Part shown: one piece after another, positions 45,862 through 55,195 of the stretch
How the letters are laid out: the number at the start of each line of letters is the position of its first letter
Position numbering within the stretch: the first letter of the stretch is position 1
From: Enterobacter bugandensis
Lineage (GTDB): Bacteria; Pseudomonadota; Gammaproteobacteria; Enterobacterales; Enterobacteriaceae
Assembly: GCF_900324475.1 (NCBI RefSeq)
Contig: NZ_LT992502.1
Location: 1,488,001 to 1,552,000 of the forward strand
Length of the DNA: 64,000 nucleotides
Direction: 5' to 3'
The notes under the pieces: model-generated
Seen by the model: only the letters and a program-made list of their open reading frames with translations
What the model was told of the DNA's origin: nothing
The model's database searches: none
Program-made: the position numbers and the translations under genes

Positions 45862-45889
45862 TTACACCGCGCACATCATTGCCTATACT
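45862..45889 (+). promoter_or_regulatory. candidate nfsA promoter
   Basis: TTACAC (45862-45867) and TATACT (45884-45889) are 16 bases apart, 40 bases before the nfsA ATG. In E. coli the ybjC gene occupies part of this interval; here it is absent. Confidence 0.5.
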
Positions 45890-45928
45890 GGCTGCCATAC
45901 GTATTAAGCAAGACTAAAGAGAGACAAG

Positions 45929-46651
45929 ATGACGCCAACCATAGACCTGCTCCAGTCCCACCGCTCCATTCGCCACTTTACCGATGAGCCGATTACCGAG
46001 GCGCAGCGTAATGCGATTATCGACAGCGCAAGAGCCACCTCCAGCTCCAGCTTTTTGCAGTGCAGCTCGATTATCCGCATTACTGATAAAGCCATGCGTG
46101 AACAGCTGGTGACGCTCACCGGCGGGCAGAAGCATGTGGCTCAGGCAGCCGAGTTCTGGGTGTTCTGCGCCGACTTTAACCGCCACCTGCAGATCTGCCC
46201 TGAGGCGGAACTTGGGCTGGCCGAACAGCTGCTGCTGGGCGTGGTGGATACCGCGCTGATGGCGCAAAACGCCTTTACGGCCGCGGAATCGCTGGGGTTA
46301 GGCGGTGTCTATATCGGCGGGCTGCGTAACAACATTCAAAGCGTGACCGACCTGCTGAAGCTGCCAAAACACGTGCTGCCGCTGTTTGGCCTCTGCCTCG
46401 GCTGGCCGGCGGACAACCCGGATCTCAAGCCGCGCATTCCTGCCGCGATGCTGGTGCATGAAAACCATTACCAGCCGGTCGATCAGGATGTCCTGAATCA
46501 ATACGACGAAGAGCTGGCGAACTACTACATGACGCGCGGCAGCAATAACCGTCGCGACACCTGGACGGACCATATTCGCCGCACCATCATCAAAGAAAAC
46601 CGCCCGTTTATTCTTGAGTATCTGCACAAGCAGGGCTGGGCAACGCGATAG
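45929..46651 (+). CDS. nfsA: oxygen-insensitive NADPH nitroreductase NfsA
   Basis: 240-residue FMN flavoenzyme, length as in E. coli. The N-terminal FMN-binding HRSIRHFTDEPI, SSSSFLQCSSIIRI and the later GLCLGWPADNPDLKPR are conserved. It reduces nitrofurans, nitroaromatics and quinones by two electrons. AGAGAG precedes the ATG. It leads rimK and ybjN on the same strand. Confidence 0.96.
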   Translation: MTPTIDLLQSHRSIRHFTDEPITEAQRNAIIDSARATSSSSFLQCSSIIRITDKAMREQLVTLTGGQKHVAQAAEFWVFCADFNRHLQICPEAELGLAEQLLLGVVDTALMAQNAFTAAESLGLGGVYIGGLRNNIQSVTDLLKLPKHVLPLFGLCLGWPADNPDLKPRIPAAMLVHENHYQPVDQDVLNQYDEELANYYMTRGSNNRRDTWTDHIRRTIIKENRPFILEYLHKQGWATR

Positions 46652-46720
46652 TCCATTCCTCCTGCGCCTGCCTGCGTATATGATATGCAGGCTTTTTCCA
46701 TGTCTTCAGAGAGGTGCAGG

Positions 46721-47623
46721 GTGAAAATTGCCATATTGTCCCGGGACGGAACGCTCTATTCATGTAAGCGCCTGCGAGAAGCGGCGGCGAAACGCGGGCA
46801 TCAGGTTGAGATCCTCGACCCGATGTCCTGCTATATGAATATCGACCCCGCCGCCTCGTCGATTCACTACAAAGGCCGCAAGCTGCCGCACTTTGACGCG
46901 GTCATCCCCCGCATCGGCTCCCAGATTACCTACTACGGCACCGCCGCGCTGCGCCAGTTCGAGATGCTGGGCAGCTATCCGCTCAACGAATCCGTCGCCA
47001 TTTCCCGCGCCCGCGACAAGCTGCGCTCCCTGCAGCTTCTCGCCCGACAGGGGATCGATCTCCCCGTCACGGGCATTGCTCATTCACCGGACGACACCAG
47101 CGATCTCATCGATATGGTGGGCGGCGCGCCTCTAGTGATCAAGCTGGTGGAAGGCACGCAGGGCATTGGCGTGGTGTTAGCGGAAACACGTCAGGCGGCG
47201 GAGAGCGTGATCGACGCCTTTCGCGGGCTGAATGCGCACATTCTGGTGCAGGAGTACATTGAAGAGGCGAAAGGGCGCGACATTCGCTGTTTCGTGGTGG
47301 GGAACGAGGTCGTGGCGGCCATCGAGCGCCAGGCCAAAGAGGGCGACTTCCGCTCTAACCTTCACCGCGGCGGCGTCGCGCGGGTAGCCGATATTAGCGA
47401 ACGCGAACGGGAAATAGCCGTGAAAGCGGCGCAAACCCTGGGGCTGGACGTAGCGGGCGTGGACCTTCTGCGCGCGACGCGCGGGCCGCTGGTGATGGAG
47501 GTGAACGCCTCCCCGGGGCTGGAAGGTGTGGAAAAAACCACAGGGGTCGATATTGCAGGTAAAATGATCTCATGGATCGAGCGTCATGCCACGCCGGGTT
47601 ACTGTCTGAAAACGGGCGGTTAA
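46721..47623 (+). CDS. rimK: ribosomal protein S6 glutamate ligase RimK
   Basis: 300-residue ATP-grasp ligase adding glutamates to the C-terminus of ribosomal protein S6. The ATP-grasp core (about 104-290) includes [38 protein letters not shown] and VNASPGLEG. The start is GTG at 46721 ([10 protein letters not shown]), with GAGG about six bases upstream, giving exactly the E. coli length. Confidence 0.95.
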   Translation: MKIAILSRDGTLYSCKRLREAAAKRGHQVEILDPMSCYMNIDPAASSIHYKGRKLPHFDAVIPRIGSQITYYGTAALRQFEMLGSYPLNESVAISRARDKLRSLQLLARQGIDLPVTGIAHSPDDTSDLIDMVGGAPLVIKLVEGTQGIGVVLAETRQAAESVIDAFRGLNAHILVQEYIEEAKGRDIRCFVVGNEVVAAIERQAKEGDFRSNLHRGGVARVADISEREREIAVKAAQTLGLDVAGVDLLRATRGPLVMEVNASPGLEGVEKTTGVDIAGKMISWIERHATPGYCLKTGG

Positions 47624-47686
47624 ATGGATTACCGGGCGCTTTTTGAGTACCCTATGCGAAGTTTTTACTAAAGAGGCTGCACAGCG

Positions 47687-48163
47687 ATGGATTTACAGGT
47701 CGTACCTACACTGGATACGTTACGTCAATGGCTTGATGATGCCGGGATCACCTTCTTCGAATGTGATTCCTGCCAGGCGCTGCATCTGCCTCATATGCAG
47801 AATTTCGACGGCATTTTCGATGCCAAAATCGATCTGATTAACGACGTGATCCTTTTTTCCGCGCTGGCCGAAGTGAAGCCTTCTGCGCTGCTGGCGCTGG
47901 CCTCCGATCTCTCGGCTATCAACGCCAGTTCTTTGACGGTGAAAGCATTTCTCGATATACAGGACGATAATCTGCCAAAACTGGTCGTTTGCCAGTCTTT
48001 ATTCTCCGGGGCAGGGCTGTCGTTCAAGCAGTTCGCCTGGTTTATGCGCCTGAGCGAAGAGCAAATTTCCATGGTTATGATGGAAGCCAATGCACATCAT
48101 CTGCTGTATAGCGCGGAAGACGATGCTGAGAATAATGATGCATCTCCCAATTTTCTTCACTAA
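47687..48163 (+). CDS. ybjN: YbjN family protein
   Basis: 158-residue cytoplasmic protein, same length as E. coli YbjN, with a sensory-transduction-like fold also seen in type III secretion chaperones. It is linked to stress tolerance, motility and biofilm but has no defined biochemical activity. Conserved core: CQALHLPHMQNFDGIFDAKIDLI and LTVKAFLDIQDDNLPKLVVCQSL. Confidence 0.93.
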   Translation: MDLQVVPTLDTLRQWLDDAGITFFECDSCQALHLPHMQNFDGIFDAKIDLINDVILFSALAEVKPSALLALASDLSAINASSLTVKAFLDIQDDNLPKLVVCQSLFSGAGLSFKQFAWFMRLSEEQISMVMMEANAHHLLYSAEDDAENNDASPNFLH

Positions 48164-48513
48164 GCCTGTCTGACTTTTGCGCAGTCGCTGCCATAGCGGC
48201 TGCAGAAGGCCATTTTTTCTGCTGCCTTTAACCTTTCTTTAAAGAATTTTTCACCTCCCTCAAGGCCATTTCGGCTTATCACGTAGACTTAACCTGCATA
48301 AAAAATTGATAAAAGGCGTTTTTTCGTCTGGGCTATAGCCGGAGACACGGGCTACAGTTATTCTTGCGATGCTTAAAAAAGCGAGCGGATCCTGCCGGGT
48401 AAAGAGGTTTCTTTTTATTTTGAGCAGAGCGACAAACTATGCATGATTTTTGCATATATCCAGATTGCACAGTTTAGTTCGTTTGTTAACGAGCTTTCAG
48501 AAGGAATAACACT
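48164..48513. other. 350-base non-coding leader before potF
   Basis: After ybjN come two nested stems, GCAGTCGCT/AGCGGCTGC (48181-48203) and GCAGAA/TTCTGC (48202-48222), probably its transcript end. The middle (48230-48420) shows nothing recognisable. The last third carries a sigma54-like promoter at 48439-48454 and a potF ribosome binding site AGAAGGA. Confidence 0.6.
48439..48454 (+). promoter_or_regulatory. candidate sigma54 promoter of potFGHI
   Basis: ATGCATGATTTTTGCA matches TGGCAYR-N4-TTGCW in all but the first two positions and keeps the essential GC at -24 and -12. E. coli potFGHI belongs to the NtrC nitrogen regulon, which supports the reading. The same stretch contains the inverted repeat TATGCA/TGCATA. 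Confidence 0.5.
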
Positions 48514-49626
48514 ATGATCGCCTTGAATAAAAAATGGTTATCGGGTCTGGTTGCGGGTGCTCTGATGGCCGTCTCTGCCGGCACGCTCGCTGCGGAACAA
48601 AAAACGCTGCACGTATACAACTGGTCTGACTATATTGCGCCGGACACGGTCGCTAATTTTGAAAAAGAGACCGGCATTAAAGTGGTCTATGACGTTTTCG
48701 ATTCCAATGAAGTGCTGGAAGGAAAGCTGATGGCAGGCAGCACCGGTTTTGACCTGGTCGTACCTTCCGCAAGCTTCCTGGAACGTCAGCTGACGGCGGG
48801 CGTCTTCCAGCCGCTGGACAAGAGCAAGTTATCGAACTGGAAAAACCTCGATCCGGAAGTGCTGAAGCTGGTGGCGAAGCACGACCCGGACAACAAATAC
48901 GCCATGCCTTACCTGTGGGCGACCACCGGTATCGGCTACAACGTGGATAAAGTCAAAGCCGCGCTGGGCCCGGACGTTAAGCTGGACAGCTGGGACGTGG
49001 TGCTGAAGCCGGAAAACCTTGAGAAGCTGAAAAGCTGCGGCGTCTCCTTCCTCGATGCGCCGGAAGAGATTTTCGCCACCGTGCTGAACTACCTGGGCAA
49101 AGACCCGAACAGCAATAAAGCCGATGATTACACCGGCCCGGCGACCGATCTGCTGCTGAAGCTGCGTCCAAACATTCGCTACTTCCACTCGTCACAGTAC
49201 ATCAACGACCTGGCGAACGGCGACATCTGCGTGGCGATCGGCTGGGCAGGGGACGTGTGGCAGGCGGCGAACCGCGCGAAAGAGGCGAAAAACGGCGTGA
49301 ATGTGTCCTACTTTATTCCAAAAGAGGGGGCGCTGGCCTTCTTTGACGTCTTCGCCATGCCGGCTGACGCGAAAAACAAAGAGGAAGCCTACCAGTTCCT
49401 GAATTACCTGATGCGTCCTGAGGTGATCGCCCACATCAGCGACCACGTTTACTACGCCAACGGTAACAAGGCCTCCGTGCCGCTGGTGAGCGAAGCGATC
49501 CGCAGTAATCCGGCAATCTATCCGCCAGCGGACGTGTTCGCCAAGCTGTTCACCCTGAAGGTTCAGGATCCAAAAATTGACCGCGTGCGTACCCGTGCGT
49601 GGACCAAGGTGAAAAGCGGTAAATAA
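48514..49626 (+). CDS. potF: putrescine-binding protein PotF
   Basis: 370-residue periplasmic binding protein of the putrescine importer, length as in E. coli. The signal peptide (about 1-26) ends TLAAEQ, followed by KTLHVYNWSDYIAPDTV, which contributes to the polyamine site; later VAIGWAGDVWQA and the PADAKNKEEAY region are conserved. First gene of potFGHI; a BIME separates it from potG. Confidence 0.96.
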   Translation: MIALNKKWLSGLVAGALMAVSAGTLAAEQKTLHVYNWSDYIAPDTVANFEKETGIKVVYDVFDSNEVLEGKLMAGSTGFDLVVPSASFLERQLTAGVFQPLDKSKLSNWKNLDPEVLKLVAKHDPDNKYAMPYLWATTGIGYNVDKVKAALGPDVKLDSWDVVLKPENLEKLKSCGVSFLDAPEEIFATVLNYLGKDPNSNKADDYTGPATDLLLKLRPNIRYFHSSQYINDLANGDICVAIGWAGDVWQAANRAKEAKNGVNVSYFIPKEGALAFFDVFAMPADAKNKEEAYQFLNYLMRPEVIAHISDHVYYANGNKASVPLVSEAIRSNPAIYPPADVFAKLFTLKVQDPKIDRVRTRAWTKVKSGK

Positions 49627-49641
49627 CGGCGTTTGGTAACG

Positions 49642-49715
49642 TTGCCCGGTGGCGCTATCGCTTACCGGGCCTACACAACCCGTAGGCCGGGCAAGCGTTC
49701 GCGCCGCCCGGCGAT
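49642..49715. repeat. BIME between potF and potG
   Basis: Two REP units in inverted order, TTGCCCGGTGGCGCTATCGC with TTACCGGGC, and GCCGGGCAAGCG with CGCCGCCCGGC, joined by CCTACACAACCCGTAGG. Inside an operon it could stabilise the potF mRNA, so more binding protein is made than membrane subunits. Confidence 0.9.
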
Positions 49716-49769
49716 GCGCACCCAGACGGTGCGTTTGCACCAGTATTGATCTATGCCGGAGAGCACCCC

Positions 49770-50903
49770 GTGAATGACGCGATCCCCCGCCCGCAGGCGA
49801 AAGTCCGTAAAGCGCTGACCCCGCTTCTTGAAATTCGTAACCTCACCAAATCTTTCGATGGCCAGCATGCCGTGGACGACGTCAGCCTGACTATCTATAA
49901 AGGCGAAATATTCGCGCTACTGGGCGCATCGGGCTGCGGTAAATCGACCCTGCTGCGTATGCTGGCCGGTTTTGAACAGCCTACCGCCGGGCAAATTATG
50001 CTCGATGGTGTGGATCTCTCCAGCGTGCCGCCGTATCAGCGCCCGATTAACATGATGTTCCAGTCCTACGCACTGTTTCCGCACATGACGGTGGAGCAAA
50101 ACATCGCCTTTGGCCTGAAGCAGGACAAGCTGCCGAAAGCCGAAATCACCGCGCGCGTGGCCGAAATGCTGAGCCTGGTGCATATGCAGGAGTTCGCGAA
50201 GCGTAAGCCGCACCAGCTTTCCGGCGGTCAGCGTCAGCGCGTGGCGCTGGCGAGAAGCCTGGCGAAACGCCCGAAACTGCTGCTGCTCGACGAGCCGATG
50301 GGCGCGCTGGATAAAAAGCTGCGCGACCGTATGCAGCTCGAAGTGGTCGATATCCTCGAGCGCGTGGGGGTGACCTGCGTGATGGTCACCCATGACCAGG
50401 AAGAGGCCATGACCATGGCCGGGCGTATCGCGATCATGAACCGCGGGAAGTTCGTGCAGATTGGCGAGCCGGAAGAGATTTACGAGCATCCGACCACCCG
50501 CTACAGCGCGGAGTTCATCGGCTCGGTCAACGTTTTTGAAGGGCTGCTGAAGGATCGTCAGGAGGATGGTCTGGTCATCGAATCACCGGGGCTGCAGCAT
50601 CCGCTTAAGGTCGATCCTGACAGCTCGGTGGTGGACAACGTGCCGGTCTACGTGGCGCTGCGCCCGGAGAAGATCATGCTCTGTGACGATCCGCCTGCCG
50701 ATGGCTATAACTTTGCCGTCGGGGAAGTGGTGCACATTGCCTATCTGGGCGATCTCTCCATTTACCACGTGCGTCTGAAAAGCGGACAGATGCTCAGCGC
50801 GCAGCTACAGAACGAACATCGCTACCGCAAGGGGCAGCCGACCTGGGGCGACGAAGTGCGCCTGTGCTGGGACGCGGACAGCTGCGTCGTGCTGACGGTA
50901 TAA
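49770..50903 (+). CDS. potG: putrescine ABC transporter ATPase PotG
   Basis: 377-residue ATPase of the putrescine importer. Walker A GASGCGKST near 53, signature LSGGQRQR, Walker B LLLLDEPMGALD, switch HDQEEAM, and a C-terminal TOBE domain (about 300-375). The GTG at 49770 with GGAG nine bases upstream gives the E. coli length (VNDAIPRPQAK); the frame is open eight codons further upstream. Confidence 0.96.
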   Translation: MNDAIPRPQAKVRKALTPLLEIRNLTKSFDGQHAVDDVSLTIYKGEIFALLGASGCGKSTLLRMLAGFEQPTAGQIMLDGVDLSSVPPYQRPINMMFQSYALFPHMTVEQNIAFGLKQDKLPKAEITARVAEMLSLVHMQEFAKRKPHQLSGGQRQRVALARSLAKRPKLLLLDEPMGALDKKLRDRMQLEVVDILERVGVTCVMVTHDQEEAMTMAGRIAIMNRGKFVQIGEPEEIYEHPTTRYSAEFIGSVNVFEGLLKDRQEDGLVIESPGLQHPLKVDPDSSVVDNVPVYVALRPEKIMLCDDPPADGYNFAVGEVVHIAYLGDLSIYHVRLKSGQMLSAQLQNEHRYRKGQPTWGDEVRLCWDADSCVVLTV

Positions 50904-50912
50904 GGAGCGATC

Positions 50913-51866
50913 ATGAGCACACTTGAACCTCCAGCCCGCGTCAAAAAACCGGGCGGCTTTGCCCACTGGCTGACGCGCCTTAAGATGAACCACGGCCGCA
51001 AGCTGGTAATCGCCATGCCTTACGTGTGGCTGATCCTGCTGTTCCTGCTGCCGTTCCTGATCGTCTTTAAGATCAGCCTGGCGGAGATGGCGCGGGCGAT
51101 CCCGCCGTATACCGATCTGTGGGAGTGGGCCGACGGGCAGCTGACGCTGACGTTGAATCTGGGCAACTTCCTCCAGCTCACCGAGGATCCGCTCTATTTC
51201 GAAGCCTATCTGCAGTCTCTGCAGGTGGCGGCGATCTCGACGCTCTGCTGTCTGGTGATGGGCTACCCGCTGGCGTGGGCCGTGGCGCACAGCAAGCCGT
51301 CAACGCGTAACATCCTGCTGCTGCTGGTGATCCTGCCGTCGTGGACCTCGTTTCTGATACGCGTTTACGCGTGGATGGGGATCCTGAAAAACAACGGGGT
51401 GCTGAATAATTTTCTGATGTGGCTTGGGGTTATCGATCAGCCGCTGACCATCCTGCACACCAACCTTGCGGTCTATATCGGCATTGTCTATGCCTATCTG
51501 CCGTTTATGGTGCTGCCGATTTACACCGCCCTGACGCGGATTGACTACTCGCTGGTGGAAGCCTCGCTCGATCTCGGCGCGCGTCCGCTGAAGACCTTCT
51601 TCAGCGTGATTGTCCCGCTGACCAAAGGCGGAATCATTGCCGGGTCGATGCTGGTGTTTATTCCGGCGGTCGGGGAGTTTGTGATCCCGGAACTGCTCGG
51701 CGGGCCGGACAGCATCATGATTGGCCGCGTGCTGTGGCAGGAGTTCTTCAATAACCGCGACTGGCCGGTGGCGTCGGCGGTGGCGATTATCATGCTCCTG
51801 CTGCTGATCGTCCCGATCATGTGGTTCCATAAGCATCAGCAGAAACAGATGGGAGATCGCGGATGA
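50913..51866 (+). CDS. potH: putrescine ABC transporter permease PotH
   Basis: 317-residue inner-membrane permease with about six helices and the coupling-loop motif EASLDLGARPLKTFFSVIVPLTKGG that docks on PotG. It is nine bases after potG, with AGGAG before the ATG, and overlaps potI by four bases. Confidence 0.95.
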   Translation: MSTLEPPARVKKPGGFAHWLTRLKMNHGRKLVIAMPYVWLILLFLLPFLIVFKISLAEMARAIPPYTDLWEWADGQLTLTLNLGNFLQLTEDPLYFEAYLQSLQVAAISTLCCLVMGYPLAWAVAHSKPSTRNILLLLVILPSWTSFLIRVYAWMGILKNNGVLNNFLMWLGVIDQPLTILHTNLAVYIGIVYAYLPFMVLPIYTALTRIDYSLVEASLDLGARPLKTFFSVIVPLTKGGIIAGSMLVFIPAVGEFVIPELLGGPDSIMIGRVLWQEFFNNRDWPVASAVAIIMLLLLIVPIMWFHKHQQKQMGDRG

Positions 51867-52708
51867 ACAATTTACCGGTAGTACGCTCCCCGTGGCGCAT
51901 TCTGATCCTCGTTATCGGCTTCACCTTCCTGTATGCGCCGATGCTGATGCTGGTGATCTACTCGTTCAACAGCTCTAAGCTGGTGACGGTCTGGGCGGGC
52001 TGGTCGACGCGCTGGTACAGCGAGCTGTTCCACGACGACGCGATGATGAGCGCGGTGGGGCTGAGCCTGACCATTGCCGCGCTGGCGGCCACGATGGCCT
52101 GCGTTCTGGGCACCATCGCCGCGCTGGTGATGGTGCGCTTCGGGCGTTTTCGCGGCTCAAACGGTTTCGCCTTTATGATCACTGCCCCGCTGGTGATGCC
52201 GGACGTTATTACCGGCCTGTCGCTGCTGCTGCTGTTCGTGGCCCTGGCGCACGCCATCGGCTGGCCGGCGGATCGCGGCATGCTCACCATCTGGCTGGCG
52301 CACGTCACCTTCTGTACCGCGTATGTGGCGGTGGTGATCTCCTCGCGCCTGCGCGAGCTGGACCGCTCCATTGAAGAGGCGGCGATGGATCTCGGCGCCA
52401 CGCCGCTAAAGGTCTTTTTCATCATTACCCTGCCGATGATTATGCCGGCGGTGATCTCCGGCTGGCTGCTGGCGTTCACGCTCTCCCTCGACGATCTGGT
52501 TATCGCCAGCTTTGTTTCGGGGCCGGGCGCGACGACGCTGCCGATGCTGGTCTTCTCCAGCGTGCGCATGGGGGTGAACCCGGAGATCAACGCCCTGGCC
52601 TCTATCATCCTCGGCGTGGTCGGAATTGTCGGATTTATCGCCTGGTATTTGATGGCGCGCGCGGAAAAACAGCGCGTGCGCGATATCCAGCGTGCAAGAC
52701 GCGGCTGA
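51863..52708 (+). CDS. potI: putrescine ABC transporter permease PotI
   Basis: 281-residue second permease subunit with about six helices and the coupling loop EAAMDLGATPLKVFFIITLPMIMPA. The ATG overlaps the potH stop (ATGA), giving coupled translation. A terminator follows. Confidence 0.95.
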   Translation: MNNLPVVRSPWRILILVIGFTFLYAPMLMLVIYSFNSSKLVTVWAGWSTRWYSELFHDDAMMSAVGLSLTIAALAATMACVLGTIAALVMVRFGRFRGSNGFAFMITAPLVMPDVITGLSLLLLFVALAHAIGWPADRGMLTIWLAHVTFCTAYVAVVISSRLRELDRSIEEAAMDLGATPLKVFFIITLPMIMPAVISGWLLAFTLSLDDLVIASFVSGPGATTLPMLVFSSVRMGVNPEINALASIILGVVGIVGFIAWYLMARAEKQRVRDIQRARRG

Positions 52709-52730
52709 AGGATTTAAAATTTCCGGTGAT

Positions 52731-52758
52731 GTGCCGCGCATGACGCGGCACTGTTTTT
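52731..52758 (+). terminator. rho-independent terminator of potFGHI
   Basis: GTGCCGCG pairs with CGCGGCAC around CATGA, followed by TGTTTTT. The ribosome binding site of ybjO starts within three bases, so ybjO needs read-through or its own promoter inside potI. Confidence 0.9.
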
Positions 52759-52773
52759 CAGGGAAGTAAAACA

Positions 52774-53247
52774 TTGGGATTAGTAAAAAAATCACGTATT
52801 ACGCACGCCCGTCCTAACGTTCCTGCGCTGGTTCAGGTGGCGGCGCTCGCCATTATTATGATCCGCTGCCTGGACGTGCTGATGATTTTGAATACGCTGG
52901 GCGTGCGCGGCATCGGGGAATTCATTCACCGCAGCGTGCAAACGTGGAATCTGACGCTGGTCTTTTTAAGCAGCCTGGTGCTGGTGTTTATCGAGATCTA
53001 CTGCGCGTTTTCGCTGGTCAAAGGGCGAAACTGGGCGCGCTGGGTCTATCTGCTCACGCAGGTGACCGCCGCCAGCTATCTGTGGGCCGCCTCGCTGGGC
53101 TATGGCTATCCTGAGCTGTTCAGCATTCCGGGCGAGTCGCGACGTGAGATTTTCCATGCGCTGGTCATGCAAAAACTGCCGGATATGCTGGTGCTCTGCC
53201 TGCTTTTCGTTCCGGCGTCCAGTCGGCGGTTCTTCCGCCTGCAATAA
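52774..53247 (+). CDS. ybjO: inner-membrane protein YbjO (DUF2593)
   Basis: 157 residues with about four hydrophobic segments, homologous to E. coli YbjO, function unknown. The region PALVQVAALAIIMIRCLDVLMILNTLGVRGIGEFIHRSVQTW is almost unchanged. The start appears to be TTG at 52774 (LGLVKKS), preceded by AGGGAAG at about seven bases; no ATG gives a better N-terminus. Confidence 0.87.
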   Translation: MGLVKKSRITHARPNVPALVQVAALAIIMIRCLDVLMILNTLGVRGIGEFIHRSVQTWNLTLVFLSSLVLVFIEIYCAFSLVKGRNWARWVYLLTQVTAASYLWAASLGYGYPELFSIPGESRREIFHALVMQKLPDMLVLCLLFVPASSRRFFRLQ

Positions 53248-53287
53248 TGTGTATAATCGCAGCCCTCGTTTTCCTTAAGGTTTTCAT

Positions 53288-54415
53288 ATGCAGTGCGCAC
53301 TCTATGACGCCGGACGCTGCCGCTCCTGTCAGTGGATAGAACAGCCGGTTTCTCAACAACTCACCGCCAAAATGACCGACCTGCAACAGCTGCTGGCAGC
53401 ACGCGCGGTGGGCGAGTGGTGCGCACCCGTCAGCGGCCCGGAGCAGGGGTTCCGTAATAAAGCCAAAATGGTGGTCAGCGGCAGCGTTGAAAAACCGCTG
53501 CTGGGGATGCTGCACCGCGACGGCACGCCGGAAGACTTAACCGACTGCCCGCTCTATCCCGCCTCGTTTAAGCCGGTTTTTGCCGCACTGAAACCGTTTA
53601 TCGCTCGCGCGGGGTTAACGCCTTACAACGTTGCCCGCAGGCGTGGCGAGTTGAAGTACCTTCTCCTGACGGAAAGCCAGATCGACGGCGGCATGATGCT
53701 GCGCTTCGTGCTGCGTTCGGAAGCCAAGCTGGCGCAGCTGCGCGCGGCGCTGCCGTGGCTGCAGGAACAGCTTCCTCAGTTAAAGGTGATTACCGCAAAC
53801 ATTCAGCCGGTGCATATGGCGATCATGGAAGGGGAGAAAGAGGTTTTCTTCACCGACCAGCACGCGCTGGCGGAGAGCTTCAACGGCGTGCCGCTGTGGA
53901 TCCGCCCGCAAAGCTTCTTCCAGACCAACCCGACCGTGGCAAGCAGCCTGTACGCCACCGCCCGCGACTGGGTGCACGCGTTAAACATCCATCATATGTG
54001 GGATCTGTTCTGCGGCGTGGGCGGTTTTGGCCTGCACTGCGCCACGCCTGAGATGCAGCTCACCGGCATTGAGATCTCCGCCGAAGCGATTGCCTGCGCA
54101 AAGCAGTCCGCTGCTGAGCTGGGGTTAACCAATCTGCACTTTCAGGCGCTGGACTCCACGCAGTTCGCGACCGGTCAGGGCAACGTGCCGGAGCTGGTGC
54201 TGGTTAATCCGCCGCGTCGTGGGATTGGCAAATCCCTCTGCGACTACCTGAGCCAGATGGCGCCGGAATACATCGTCTATTCAAGCTGTAACGCACAGAC
54301 CATGGCGAAAGACATCGCTCAACTGCCGGGCTATCGCATTGAACGCGTGCAGCTTTTCGATATGTTCCCGCATACCGCGCATTATGAAGTCCTGACGTTG
54401 CTCGTGAAATCTTAA
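53288..54415 (+). CDS. rlmC: 23S rRNA m5U747 methyltransferase RlmC
   Basis: 375-residue SAM-dependent methyltransferase of the TrmA/RumA family. Iron-sulfur ligands are Cys3, Cys11, Cys14 and Cys87; the SAM motif is [14 protein letters not shown], and the catalytic Cys lies in VYSSCNAQT near residue 334. It methylates U747 of 23S rRNA. Length equals E. coli RlmC (RumB). Confidence 0.96.
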   Translation: MQCALYDAGRCRSCQWIEQPVSQQLTAKMTDLQQLLAARAVGEWCAPVSGPEQGFRNKAKMVVSGSVEKPLLGMLHRDGTPEDLTDCPLYPASFKPVFAALKPFIARAGLTPYNVARRRGELKYLLLTESQIDGGMMLRFVLRSEAKLAQLRAALPWLQEQLPQLKVITANIQPVHMAIMEGEKEVFFTDQHALAESFNGVPLWIRPQSFFQTNPTVASSLYATARDWVHALNIHHMWDLFCGVGGFGLHCATPEMQLTGIEISAEAIACAKQSAAELGLTNLHFQALDSTQFATGQGNVPELVLVNPPRRGIGKSLCDYLSQMAPEYIVYSSCNAQTMAKDIAQLPGYRIERVQLFDMFPHTAHYEVLTLLVKS

Positions 54416-54487
54416 ACAAAATGTGAACTCTGCCCGCCCATAAAATCAGGTAAGCTTACGTCATAAGAGATGAATAAAGGCTTACCC

Positions 54488-55195
54488 ATGAAGCAGATCC
54501 TGCTGGTGGAAGACGACCACGATATCGCGGCGCTTCTGCGGCTCAACTTAGAAGACGAAGGCTACGCCATCACCCACGAGCCCGACGGGGGCAACGCCCT
54601 GCAGCGCCTTGAAAAACAGCCGTGGGATGCGGTGATCCTCGACCTGATGCTGCCCAACGTTGACGGCCTGGAGATCTGCCGCCGCATCCGCCAGATGACC
54701 CGCTACCTGCCGGTGATCATCATCAGCGCCCGCAGCAGCGAAACCGACCGCATCACCGGGCTGGAAACCGGCGCCGATGATTATCTGGCAAAACCCTTTT
54801 CAGTGCAGGAATTGATTGCCCGCATCAAAGCGCTGTTCCGCCGCCAGCAGGCGATGGGGCAGGCGCAGGCTGACGGGCAAATCCAGGCCCACGGCCTGAC
54901 GATCGATCCCCTGGCGCGCAGCGTGCTGCTTCACGGCCAGGTGGTGGATCTCACCCCGCGCGAATTCGAACTGCTGTACTTCTTCGCCCGCCATCCAGGC
55001 GAGGTGTTTTCCCGTCTGGCGCTGCTGGAGCAGGTGTGGGGCTATCAGCACGAAGGCTACGAGCACACCGTCAACACCCATATCAACCGCCTGCGCATCA
55101 AGATTGAGAAGGACGCCGCCGAGCCGGAGATAATTCGCACCGTCTGGGGCAAGGGCTATAAATTTGCGGAGCCAAACCATGATGCGCCGCTTTAG
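54488..55195 (+). CDS. OmpR-family response regulator
   Basis: 235 residues. The receiver domain (1-120) has the acidic pocket Glu8-Asp9-Asp10, phosphorylation site Asp52 (VILDLMLPNVDG), Thr/Ser switch IIISARS and Lys102 (AKPF). The winged-helix output domain (about 130-230) has LTPREFELLYFFARHPGEVFSR and HEGYEHTVNTHINRLRIKIE. The ATG at 54488 is chosen for its AAGG site and family alignment; another ATG is 18 bases upstream. It overlaps the partner kinase gene. I do not recognise it as any named E. coli system; in K-12, artJ follows rlmC directly. Confidence 0.9.
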   Translation: MKQILLVEDDHDIAALLRLNLEDEGYAITHEPDGGNALQRLEKQPWDAVILDLMLPNVDGLEICRRIRQMTRYLPVIIISARSSETDRITGLETGADDYLAKPFSVQELIARIKALFRRQQAMGQAQADGQIQAHGLTIDPLARSVLLHGQVVDLTPREFELLYFFARHPGEVFSRLALLEQVWGYQHEGYEHTVNTHINRLRIKIEKDAAEPEIIRTVWGKGYKFAEPNHDAPL

